A stretch of 64,000 nt of DNA, taken from an uncultured Sphingomonadaceae bacterium (GTDB taxonomy: Bacteria > Pseudomonadota > Alphaproteobacteria > Sphingomonadales > Sphingomonadaceae). Shown piece after piece: positions 1 through 7,163 of the stretch (the stretch's first letter is position 1; each line of letters opens with the position of its first letter). The notes under the pieces are model-generated. The model saw only the letters and a program-made list of their open reading frames with translations. It was not told the DNA's origin and made no database searches. Made by a program: the position numbers and the translations under genes. The DNA lies in NCBI GenBank assembly GCA_947501695.1, contig CANMWO010000003.1, positions 87,001 through 151,000 on the forward strand, written 5' to 3'.

Positions 1-191
1 GTTCCTTTTTCATATTGTACCGATGATGACAGTTGATCTGCCTTCACGCTGACCTGATTTCCAAAAATCTCATCTTCAAGACTGAATTGAAACATCACCG
101 CCATAAACACGGTGATTAAAAAACATATGCTGATTGACGTGATGAAATTGCGGAGCACCAGATCATTTACTTTTTGCGGTCGTCTATTCAT
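1..191 (-). CDS. sensor histidine kinase, N-terminal fragment (cut by window edge)
   Basis: The minus-strand frame starts with ATG at 191, overlaps the last bases of the response regulator gene by 8 nt, and stays open to base 1, giving about 63 residues. The peptide begins MNRRPQKVNDLVLRNF and then has a hydrophobic stretch at about residues 15-35 (NFITSISICFLITVFMAVMF), followed by a polar, presumably periplasmic segment. A short cytoplasmic N-terminus, one membrane helix and a periplasmic region directly downstream of an OmpR-type regulator is the usual layout of a membrane histidine kinase. The catalytic domains lie outside the window, so the kinase assignment rests on context. Confidence 0.7.
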   Translation of the reverse strand, partial: MNRRPQKVNDLVLRNFITSISICFLITVFMAVMFQFSLEDEIFGNQVSVKADQLSSSVQYEKG

Positions 192-864
192 CGGATGAAC
201 TTTCTTTCAGGCGATAACCGCGAGAACGATCGGTCTCGATCTTGCAGCAGGTTTCCAGCGATGACAGTATTTTCCGCAAGTTATATACATGTGTCCTGAG
301 CGCCCCGGAATTTGGAGGATCCTCTCCCCAAATTTTATAAGCAATGGTCTCGCTGGAAATCGCATTGGGCGCAGCCTCTATCAGAAGCCTAAAAATTATG
401 GCTTCCTTGTTGTTCAGAGGTCTCGATGAAGACCCATTGCTCACGATATTATCTGTGGGGTCAAACATTAGTTCGCCGTATTTCAGCGATGAAGCATTTT
501 TGATTTTCGGACGCTTGGCAAGCGCATCAATCCGAATTTTCAATTCCCGCAACGCGAACGGTTTGGTCAGATAGTCATCAGCACCTGCGGCAAATCCAAC
601 TTCCTTGTCTTCCAATGTATCGCGCGCGGTCAACATCAGGATTGGCGCTTGCAGATTTGCTTCGTTCTTATAGGCTTTGCAGAGGTCTATGCCGTCACAT
701 CTCGGCAGCATAAGGTCGAGGACAATCACATCATAGTCATTGGCGAGCGCCAGTTCTAATCCGTGATCACCATTATAAGCAAAATCCAGGATATATTCCG
801 GCTCCAAAAACTCGGCAATATTGGCCTGAATATCCAGATTATCTTCAACCACCAAAACTCGCAT
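184..864 (-). CDS. OmpR/PhoB-type response regulator
   Basis: Two-domain DNA-binding response regulator of 226 residues. The receiver domain begins MRVLVVEDN (acidic pair E7/D8), has the phospho-acceptor Asp50 in VIVLDLML, the Thr of MLTAR and the Lys of LTKPF. The C-terminal winged helix (about 130-222) ends with a typical RGYRL strand. The frame is open to 912, but the receiver fold starts at 864; a GGAG lies 12 nt upstream of that ATG. A second possible ATG is at 876. It is translationally coupled to the kinase that follows and diverges from the ABC exporter at 1036, which it may control. Confidence 0.9.
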   Translation of the reverse strand: MRVLVVEDNLDIQANIAEFLEPEYILDFAYNGDHGLELALANDYDVIVLDLMLPRCDGIDLCKAYKNEANLQAPILMLTARDTLEDKEVGFAAGADDYLTKPFALRELKIRIDALAKRPKIKNASSLKYGELMFDPTDNIVSNGSSSRPLNNKEAIIFRLLIEAAPNAISSETIAYKIWGEDPPNSGALRTHVYNLRKILSSLETCCKIETDRSRGYRLKESSSDE

Positions 865-949
865 CAGCTTGTCCATCTCCAAAATCTGGTTGCGCAAACT
901 AGCACAAGCCAACGCATTATTCGCCCAGCCTTTGGCTTAGCGAAATCAA

Positions 950-968
950 TGTCAAAAAGCTGTCAAAA
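950..968. promoter_or_regulatory. tandem direct repeat TGTCAAAA, candidate response-regulator box
   Basis: TGTCAAAA occurs at 950-957 and again at 961-968, exactly 11 bases apart, in the divergent gap between the response regulator (start 864) and the ABC ATPase (start 1036). Direct repeats spaced by one helical turn are the usual binding pattern of OmpR/PhoB-family dimers. A TTGACA hexamer follows at 985-990. Binding by the adjacent regulator is inferred. Confidence 0.5.
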
Positions 969-1035
969 CCGACTTCACATTCATTTGACACTGGCCACCC
1001 TATCAATGTTCTCACACGAAAATTTTGAGGACTGC

Positions 1036-1695
1036 ATGGATCATAAAATAGAACTAAAGGACGTCGGTCACTATTTTGATACGCCGCATGGCCGTATCTC
1101 GTTGTTTGACAAACTGTCGCTTTCATTTTCAGGCGGAAGCACACACGCTATTGTTGGCCCGTCGGGCGTCGGCAAGTCTAGTTTGTTGTCTTTGGCTGCG
1201 GGTCTCGAGCTGCCTCGTTTAGGAGAGATAATATTTACTTGCGATGGCGAGCAAATCTCACCCGTTAAACTGCGCCAGAGGTCAGGTTTTGTTTTCCAAC
1301 AATTTCACCTTATGCAGGAATTGGATGCGATCGGAAATATTGCGCTGCCGCTGCGGTTGAACGGCAACAAGCAGGCATATGATATCGCCAGAGAGTGGCT
1401 GAAGAAAATCAATCTTGACGATCGTGCCAATCATAAACCCACGCAACTGAGCGGCGGAGAACAGCAACGGGTGGCGATTGCCAGAGCGTTTGTATCCAAT
1501 CCAGCCTTTATCTTCGCCGATGAACCGACCGGGAATCTGGATGAAGCTACTTCGAACAATGTAGCCGATCTTATGTTCGATTTCGCCAAGGAAACCGGAT
1601 CAGCATTGATTATAGTTACCCACAGTTCTGCTCTGGCTGAACGCGCTGATAATTGTTTCGCGCTTTCCGAAGCCCATCTCGAGAAAATCAAATGA
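1036..1695 (+). CDS. ABC transporter ATP-binding protein, LolD/YbbA type
   Basis: 219-residue nucleotide-binding subunit of the MacB/LolD/YbbA group. Visible motifs: Walker A GPSGVGKSS (41-49), Q-loop around 88-89, signature LSGGEQQRVAIARA (138-151), Walker B AFIFADEPTGNLDE (157-170) and switch His196 in VTH. The ATG at 1036 is chosen because GAGG sits 5 nt upstream and the ABC fold begins here; the frame is open far upstream without coding character. It overlaps the following permease gene by ATGA, so the two are translationally coupled. It should energise the FtsX-like permease at the inner membrane. Confidence 0.92.
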   Translation: MDHKIELKDVGHYFDTPHGRISLFDKLSLSFSGGSTHAIVGPSGVGKSSLLSLAAGLELPRLGEIIFTCDGEQISPVKLRQRSGFVFQQFHLMQELDAIGNIALPLRLNGNKQAYDIAREWLKKINLDDRANHKPTQLSGGEQQRVAIARAFVSNPAFIFADEPTGNLDEATSNNVADLMFDFAKETGSALIIVTHSSALAERADNCFALSEAHLEKIK

Positions 1696-4172
1696 GTTGG
1701 ATAAAACTGGCCCTCGATAATTTCATAAACGACAGTAAATCAAGCGATGGTCGTTTGGTGATATTGACCCAAATTACCCTGATATTATTCCTATCGACAT
1801 TGTCGCTAACGAGCGCTTCAGTGCAGCAATATCTGGATGGTAATCTCAACAATATGCTGGGTGCAGATATCTCTGTTTCAGGACCACGCCCCTTGTCAAA
1901 TAGCGATGAAAAGTTGCTTGCTGACAAGGCCGCAAGCATTGCCAAAGTACAGTTGACCCCGCTGGCGATTTCCCTGCGCGGGGAAACCATTCCAGTGCAG
2001 CTAAAAATCACCGATGAAAATTACCCGCTGCAAGGCAGTCTCAAAATTGGGGCAACTCAAAATCAAACAATCCAGAAGACGATCGAACATGGACCGCCAC
2101 CAGGAGAAATATGGTTGGGCCCCAGAGCAAGCAGCAAGATTGACGCAGATATTGGTGACCGGATAGCAATTGGCGAGGAAACATTCCGTTTCAGCGCGAT
2201 TATATATCATGAACCTGATCGATTGATGGAAGGTCACTCCGTTGCCATGCGGGCGTTGATCAACGGTAAATCTCTGTCGATTGAAGATATTAAGAGTAGC
2301 AAGACCTTGTATCGTTACTTGCTAACGGCAACCGCTGGACAGCAGGAAAACATCGAAAATTGGGTCTCTGATAATCTCAATGATTTCACCCTCCTAACCA
2401 AAGCCAGCGGCGATCATCCGTTGGCACTATTCTGGCAGCGGACCGAGAATTTCCTTGGCCTTGCGTCGGTCATCCTCTTTTTCCTTGCCGCGATCGCAAT
2501 CGATATGGCCAATCGGCGTTATCTGGAACGACAGAAGCAACGCTTGGCCGTGTATCTCAGCTTCGGACAGTCTTTGGCATCGTGCCTCCGTCTATCCCTG
2601 CTGCAATGGCTTTTAGGCTTCCTGCTCTCTTTCTTGATCGCAATTGGCCTCGCATATATCGCGCAGTATTTTCTGATCGCGCAACTGGCCGAACAATTTC
2701 CTGGCATCACATCGGGCTGGCATCCAGCTACTATCGTGAAGACTGCTGGTTTGATATTTATACTCTTGCTTGCCTTTCAAATTCCGATGTTGTGGCAGCT
2801 CAGTCGCACTTCACTGGTTAGCCTGATCCGCGCTGTCGCATATCCGTCCGCACATTTGCTGAGATTATTTTGGGGTTTTGCGAGCATTTCGCTGCTCGCT
2901 GCATATTATTCGGATAATTTTCTGCTGACCGGTTTGACGCTGGGCGCGTTAGGCGCTGCTCTTTTGCTGATGGCAATATTGAGCTGGATCGTTCTAACCG
3001 CAGGTGAGCTTTGGGGACGAAAATACCCCGGATTATTGTCCTTTAATTTCTTCATCATGAAACAGCGGATATTGAGTAAATCATCGCAGATACTCGGGCT
3101 GGGTCTGTGCAGCCTGCTGCTGCTTTTTACGCTGATGTTGATGAAAGATATCGGCGCCACCATGGAAGGTTACACACGCGCCAATAACGGCAATTTGATG
3201 GTCGCCGAACTGCAGGCCCAAGATAAGCCTGTGCTTGAGGATTGGGCACGCAGGAACAAGAGTGAAATCCGGCAATTACGGCCATATGCCGCCGCGAAAT
3301 TATCCGAAATCAATGGCCTGTCCATTGATGAAGCAATTTCAACACCCAGCGATACCTTAGCCACCGTTAAAAGCTCCATCCGGCTTAATTGGTCAAATAC
3401 CATCCCGTCAAACAACCAATTGGTTGGAGGCAAGTGGTGGTCAGAAAAGGAAGCGAACTGGAATCAAATCTCCGCTGAAGATGAAGTGATGACCGATTTA
3501 GGCCTCAACTATGGCGATCAGCTAACCTTCGTGATTGATGGGAAAGCAACACAGTTCAAATTGGTTGCCAGCCACGCCTTTAAACCGGGAGGCGGTTCGG
3601 TGACATTCTGGTTTCAGATCCCCGAGCGAGCGATTGAAGCGATCAAGCCCGAGGTCTTCTATATGGGAAGCATGGAACTCCCGGATGCAGCCTGGAGTAA
3701 GCTTGGTTCGCTTTGGCAGAACCATCCATCTTTATCACTGGTGCCATTGAAAGAGCTGACCCAACGCTTTGACGATACACTCGCGATGATCACAAAGCTG
3801 GTGGTTGGTTACGCAGCCATGGTGTTGATCATGACCGCACTGGTGATTGCCGCATCGATGAAGGGCTTTGAGGCCGAAGATCGGCAAAAAAACGGTCTGT
3901 TGATGAGCATGGGTGTGACCAAGAAAGCATGCGTGAAACTGGCTCTCTATGACTGGCTGACCGTATCCCTGATTGCCGGCATCGGAGCGATATCGGGGAC
4001 TTGGCTCGCCGGAGTGTTGATCTACCAGTCTCAATTTTCGATGACCTATGAGCCCGATCCGATCTGGCTGGTCAGCACGATGCTTGCAATTGGAGTTACG
4101 GTTTGCGGGATCGGCGTCATCTACAGCCGCAAAAGCCTCTCAACATCTATCAACACCCTATTGAGTGAATGA
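1692..4172 (+). CDS. FtsX-family ABC permease, YbbP-like
   Basis: 826-residue permease. An N-terminal membrane helix (about 17-40) precedes a large periplasmic domain containing MLGADISVSG, a phrase typical of YbbP-like permeases. Then come a first FtsX core with several helices (about 245-450), a second periplasmic domain, and a final FtsX core (about 695-820). Its length matches the E. coli YbbP class (about 800 residues) rather than four-helix LolC/MacB proteins. The start overlaps the ATPase stop (ATGA), and its own stop overlaps the CPBP gene. Likely role: extraction or export of a lipophilic or envelope substrate, perhaps for resistance. The substrate is unknown. Confidence 0.85.
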   Translation: MSWIKLALDNFINDSKSSDGRLVILTQITLILFLSTLSLTSASVQQYLDGNLNNMLGADISVSGPRPLSNSDEKLLADKAASIAKVQLTPLAISLRGETIPVQLKITDENYPLQGSLKIGATQNQTIQKTIEHGPPPGEIWLGPRASSKIDADIGDRIAIGEETFRFSAIIYHEPDRLMEGHSVAMRALINGKSLSIEDIKSSKTLYRYLLTATAGQQENIENWVSDNLNDFTLLTKASGDHPLALFWQRTENFLGLASVILFFLAAIAIDMANRRYLERQKQRLAVYLSFGQSLASCLRLSLLQWLLGFLLSFLIAIGLAYIAQYFLIAQLAEQFPGITSGWHPATIVKTAGLIFILLLAFQIPMLWQLSRTSLVSLIRAVAYPSAHLLRLFWGFASISLLAAYYSDNFLLTGLTLGALGAALLLMAILSWIVLTAGELWGRKYPGLLSFNFFIMKQRILSKSSQILGLGLCSLLLLFTLMLMKDIGATMEGYTRANNGNLMVAELQAQDKPVLEDWARRNKSEIRQLRPYAAAKLSEINGLSIDEAISTPSDTLATVKSSIRLNWSNTIPSNNQLVGGKWWSEKEANWNQISAEDEVMTDLGLNYGDQLTFVIDGKATQFKLVASHAFKPGGGSVTFWFQIPERAIEAIKPEVFYMGSMELPDAAWSKLGSLWQNHPSLSLVPLKELTQRFDDTLAMITKLVVGYAAMVLIMTALVIAASMKGFEAEDRQKNGLLMSMGVTKKACVKLALYDWLTVSLIAGIGAISGTWLAGVLIYQSQFSMTYEPDPIWLVSTMLAIGVTVCGIGVIYSRKSLSTSINTLLSE

Positions 4173-4876
4173 TTATGAACTTGGAAACATCTGACAAAAG
4201 CCCGCGCACTTTAAACTTCGGCGCACTTGCTGACTTGTTGATTGTGATGGCCGTGCTTGTCATCGTGAAGCAATCTGTGCTGCCCTATAGCTTCCTATAT
4301 GCCGGCCCCGCATCGACGTTCAGCGCGATGATTTTTGGAACTATATTACTCCGGCGGAGAGGCCTCGGCTGGAAAGATCTGGGACTGCGCTGGCCGGAAA
4401 GCTGGTTAAAGACAGCTGGACTGACATTGCTCACCATGTTCCTGTTTATCGTGGCCGTAAAGAGCATGCAGTTGGTGGCGGAATATTTCTTTGATAATGT
4501 CGGTGCCAGCGGCCGATTTGATCATGTCGAAGGCAATTTGACAGCTTATATTGGCATTATGTTTCTTGTTTGGACCCATTCCTCATTCTTTGAAGAACTG
4601 CTGTTCAGAGCCTTTGTTATCAGCCGGGCCAGTCATTTCTTTGGGGGAGGCCTAAAGGCCGACTTAATCGCAGTGGTTTTCTCATCCGTGTTTTTTGGAT
4701 ATCGCCATTATTATTATCAAGGCATGTACGGCGCGCTGGTTACAGGTGCTGCCGGATTTACGTTTGGAATGCTTTATCTATGGTTTGGCCGCAAAAACAT
4801 ATTGCCGCTGATCTTTGCCCATGGAATTTTCAATAGCTTGTCGCAAACATTCAGATTTTTGGGAATAGATGACTAA
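4169..4876 (+). CDS. CPBP-family intramembrane metalloprotease
   Basis: 235-residue multi-helix protein with the CPBP/Abi (PF02517) motifs: EExxxR as E142-E143-x3-R147 in FFEELLFRAF, a second-motif His180 in FFGYRH, and H218 with N222 in FAHGIFN. The family comprises membrane proteases related to Rce1 and bacteriocin self-immunity proteins. The ATG at 4169 overlaps the permease stop; a second ATG at 4175 is also possible. Coupling to the ABC exporter suggests a shared job in envelope stress or peptide immunity, which is inference. Confidence 0.85.
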   Translation: MIMNLETSDKSPRTLNFGALADLLIVMAVLVIVKQSVLPYSFLYAGPASTFSAMIFGTILLRRRGLGWKDLGLRWPESWLKTAGLTLLTMFLFIVAVKSMQLVAEYFFDNVGASGRFDHVEGNLTAYIGIMFLVWTHSSFFEELLFRAFVISRASHFFGGGLKADLIAVVFSSVFFGYRHYYYQGMYGALVTGAAGFTFGMLYLWFGRKNILPLIFAHGIFNSLSQTFRFLGIDD

Positions 4877-4933
4877 GTAATACAACAGCTAAGAATATCT
4901 GAAATTCAAATCATCTTTGCAGGTGGAAATAGT

Positions 4934-5000
4934 CATGTCCGCCTTTGCGCTCAAAGCGGACACTAGGCATGTGACCGCTTTATCCCGAAAGCGGACATTA
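4934..5000 (+). repeat. dispersed palindromic repeat, composite A+B copy (copy a)
   Basis: First copy of an intergenic repeat found about ten times in the window. Unit A is the hairpin TGTCCGC (4936-4942) with GCGGACA (4956-4962); about 9 nt later unit B pairs CCGCTT (4975-4980) with AAGCGG (4989-4994) around a TCCCG loop. The 350-base gap 4877-5227 holds this repeat and the upstream region of the next gene, and no other gene. Confidence 0.85.
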
Positions 5001-5227
5001 TATCTCAATCTAAATCGCCAGAGCATTTGCAAATGATGCCAGACCATCAGAGCTAATCATACCTCGCGTGTCGGATTAACCTGACGGATTGTTTTGTATC
5101 ATTAAGGTACAAATAGAAATTGCAATTCTCCTAGTTTGCAAATTGCTTAATAATATCCTAACGGAAAAAAGGGTCGCACCGTTCATAAGATATTTAAAAC
5201 TATCGATAAAAACCAAGGCCATTTTGT

Positions 5228-5851
5228 ATGAAAAAGATTTTACTCACTTCTGCAGCAGCTCTATCGATGGCTGCTATAGCGCTTCCGGGCGCTGCACATG
5301 CAGCGATTGTAATCGACATCGAACAAGTCGGATCGGACGTAATCGGTACCGTAAGCGGTTCCCTTGATTTAACCGGCCTGACGAATAACGGCACTATTCT
5401 TAATTCGATCGGCGTGAGAGGCACTCCAGGCTTTTTCGGAGGCGGAGCCAATGGAAGGCTGCAAGCTTACACTGGGATAACGGGCCCAGTAAATTGGGGA
5501 ACAGGTGGGGTAACTTTTCCTTCGTCAGCCTCAGGTGACTTATTTGCTTTTAATCCAGACTTTATCGGCTCGCCGCGTATTTTTGTGCCTATTGGATATG
5601 CATCGAATTCTGCGATTTCATCAACTGCATCATTTGCTGGCGCAACCCTAGCCAGCCTGGGTCTCGACGCTGGCGTCTATTCCTACACGGCACCGAATGA
5701 TACAATTACAGTGAACATCGGCCAGCTTGGTGCTGTTCCAGAACCAGCCACATGGGCCTTCATGATCTTTGGCTTTGGTGCCATTGGTGGGGCCCTAAGA
5801 TCAAATGGGCGGCGTCAACGTAAAGCTAATGTGAAAGTTAGCTACGCTTAA
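5228..5851 (+). CDS. PEPxxWA-CTERM sorted secreted protein
   Basis: 207-residue exported protein. It has a clear signal peptide (MKKILLTSAAALSMAAIALP, cleavage near AHA-A at about 25) and a C-terminal sorting signal: the VPEPATWAFMIFGFG motif at about 170-185, a short hydrophobic helix, then an arginine-rich tail. This is the PEPxxWA variant of PEP-CTERM common in sphingomonads, handled by an exosortase. The middle is Gly/Ser/Thr-rich without a recognisable enzyme domain. It stands alone between two repeat copies and is followed by a good terminator. Role likely at the cell surface or in the extracellular matrix. Confidence 0.85.
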   Translation: MKKILLTSAAALSMAAIALPGAAHAAIVIDIEQVGSDVIGTVSGSLDLTGLTNNGTILNSIGVRGTPGFFGGGANGRLQAYTGITGPVNWGTGGVTFPSSASGDLFAFNPDFIGSPRIFVPIGYASNSAISSTASFAGATLASLGLDAGVYSYTAPNDTITVNIGQLGAVPEPATWAFMIFGFGAIGGALRSNGRRQRKANVKVSYA

Positions 5852-5874
5852 GCCAATCACAATTTTACCCTATA

Positions 5875-5905
5875 GCCCTGCCAGAGCAATCTGGCGGGGC
5901 TTTTT
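5875..5905 (+). terminator. Rho-independent terminator of the PEP-CTERM gene
   Basis: An 11-bp stem (GCCCTGCCAGA with TCTGGCGGGGC, one G-T pair) with a GCAA loop is followed by five T residues, 24 nt after the stop codon. Confidence 0.9.
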
Positions 5906-5914
5906 GTTGGTGGT

Positions 5915-5984
5915 CTAACGTCCGCTTTTGCGTTCAAAGCGGACATTAGGCATGTGACCGCTTTATCCCGAAAGCGGACACTAG
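5915..5984 (+). repeat. dispersed palindromic repeat, composite A+B copy (copy b)
   Basis: Near-identical to copy a: unit A pairs GTCCGCTTT with AAAGCGGAC around a GCGTTC loop; the linker GGCATGTGA is shared with copy a; unit B pairs CCGCTT with AAGCGG around TATCCCG and ends GGACACTAG. It lies just after the terminator of the PEP-CTERM gene. Confidence 0.9.
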
Positions 5985-5994
5985 ATGCTTTAAC

Positions 5995-6285
5995 TCAGTC
6001 AGAACTGATGTCATTTCCACATTTGGAACAAGAGCTCTCAGGTAAGAAATGCTTGTTGGCCCATAGTAAATTATCCAACAGGCCATAGACCTCACTACTA
6101 AAAATAGATTTCTGACATCTCGAACATCTAAAAATGAATGTGCCCAACACAGAAACTGCTGCAGAGACCGACAAGCCAAAAACAATGGTTTTACTGAGCT
6201 CCCCGATGCTTAATCCATAAGCCGCCATCAATACAAACAACGACAACGCAAATACTCTCATCCAAAATGCCAGTTTGTATTTCAT
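5995..6285 (-). CDS. small membrane protein with zinc-ribbon-like tail, unknown function
   Basis: About 96 residues from the ATG at 6285; the frame is open to another ATG at 6315. Two hydrophobic segments (about 8-26 and 33-50) are followed by a C-terminal pair of CxxC motifs (CSRC and CSKC, about 33 residues apart) that could bind one zinc ion. I do not recognise the family. It sits alone, bracketed by repeat copies b and c. Length, cysteine spacing and membrane pattern argue for a real gene, but no strong ribosome binding site is visible. Confidence 0.55.
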   Translation of the reverse strand: MKYKLAFWMRVFALSLFVLMAAYGLSIGELSKTIVFGLSVSAAVSVLGTFIFRCSRCQKSIFSSEVYGLLDNLLWANKHFLPESSCSKCGNDISSD

Positions 6286-6375
6286 TAGGGTCCGCCAGCT
6301 GGTTTCATCGATCAAGACAGTATCGTTCTTTGCTGAAATCTACAATTTCGAAAATGCGGTTTCTCCATTAACGGC

Positions 6376-6406
6376 ATGTCCGCAATATCCCGAAAGCGGA
6401 CATTAA
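6376..6406 (+). repeat. dispersed palindromic repeat, single unit B (copy c)
   Basis: A single B-type unit: ATGTCCGC, loop AATATCCCGAAA, then GCGGACAT and TTAA. The TTA at 6403-6405 is also the stop codon of the minus-strand gene next to it. Confidence 0.85.
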
Positions 6407-6660
6407 CCTTTGACCATAATCGGCGTGTGATCGGGAACTTCTTCCCAATCGTTTTTGGGTATGGAATAATCCTCTTTGCAAAACTCTATTGCTTCGCCGA
6501 GACTTTCATACAGGTCGTCTCTAGTCGAAGTTTCCATTTGTCTATCTTCGAAATAAATGGCGTAGACGCCAAAATCATAATGTTCCAAGATGACTTTGGA
6601 ATTGTTGAAGTGAGCTATCAAAGCTCGGACTAACGATTGCCCATTAAGTTTTTCAGTCAT
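6403..6660 (-). CDS. small hypothetical protein
   Basis: 85 residues, acidic, soluble, with no recognised domain (begins MTEKLNGQSLVRALI, ends HTPIMVKG). The stop codon TAA lies inside the end of repeat copy c, so insertion of the repeat may have set the present C-terminus. No clear ribosome binding site precedes the ATG. It is bracketed by repeat copies c and d. The plus-strand frame over the same bases looks like a shadow. Confidence 0.5.
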   Translation of the reverse strand: MTEKLNGQSLVRALIAHFNNSKVILEHYDFGVYAIYFEDRQMETSTRDDLYESLGEAIEFCKEDYSIPKNDWEEVPDHTPIMVKG

Positions 6661-6685
6661 TCGTGATCGTTAGCAGATCGTATTC

Positions 6686-6720
6686 CTAGTGTCCGCAATT
6701 TCCCGAAAGCGGTCATTTAA
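6686..6720 (+). repeat. dispersed palindromic repeat, single unit B (copy d)
   Basis: CTAGTGTCCGC, loop AATTTCCCGAAA, GCGGTCATTTA. One arm base differs from the other copies (GGTC for GGAC). It lies upstream of the small gene at 6403-6660. Confidence 0.8.
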
Positions 6721-6732
6721 TTGCGCCTCAAA

Positions 6733-7007
6733 ATGCATATTCTGACACTCGAATTTTCGTACTATACATCTGGCTACTCGGCCATCAGCGCAGTTGGTGT
6801 TGAAATGATCACGTTGCTGCTCGGTACCAACGGAGTCGGCTTCAAATGCAAAAACAGGTTGCCGTATGCATAGGACATGACATCGCCCGCGACCTCTCCC
6901 TCAATCTGAGTATCAATGGCGAAGATACGGACATCAATATCGGCGGCATCATTTTAAACACAACGGATAAAATCAAGGGAATTGTGTCCTTGCGCAACAG
7001 TTTCTAA
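6733..7007 (+). pseudogene. possible decayed gene, two short overlapping frames
   Basis: Two short plus-strand frames overlap here: 6733-6873 (46 residues, with a hydrophobic stretch around VGVEMITLLLG) and 6846-7007 (53 residues, beginning MQKQVAVCIGHD and ending KGIVSLRNSF). They are offset by one reading frame, as expected if one frameshift split a gene of about 90 residues. Neither has a convincing ribosome binding site and I recognise no family. It could equally be chance. Confidence 0.25.
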
Positions 7008-7080
7008 CCTAATTGGGTGATTTAAATTCTTTTAAAAACAGATGGTTAAATGATTTTTTGTACCTTTCCATTTACCTGAA

Positions 7081-7119
7081 GTGCGGGTTACTCCCTCCCG
7101 CGGCGATATGTTTTCAAAA
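7081..7119 (+). promoter_or_regulatory. upstream element shared with the haloperoxidase gene
   Basis: GTGCGGGT, then 9 bases, then CCGCGGCGA, starting 83 bases before the peroxidase ATG. The stretch aligns without gaps to 12670-12708 (28 of 39 bases identical), which starts 80 bases before the haloperoxidase ATG. Candidate shared promoter or leader, possibly read by the sigma factor encoded at 8628. Confidence 0.45.
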
Positions 7120-7163
7120 AAGGGCTTTCAGACAATTCTGAGACAACCATGGGGAGTATATCT

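Noticed and set aside
4934-6720. Integron cassette array (small genes separated by imperfect palindromes)
   Set aside because: Copy b has TCTAAC and TTAGGC at its ends, but the other copies carry CATTAG or CACTAG, not the attC core GTTRRRY; copies also occur singly beside unrelated genes in both orientations, and there is no integrase gene.
7081-7163. Riboswitch (cobalamin, TPP or molybdenum cofactor) before the peroxidase gene
   Set aside because: None of the conserved boxes of these classes is present; the similarity is only to the haloperoxidase upstream region.
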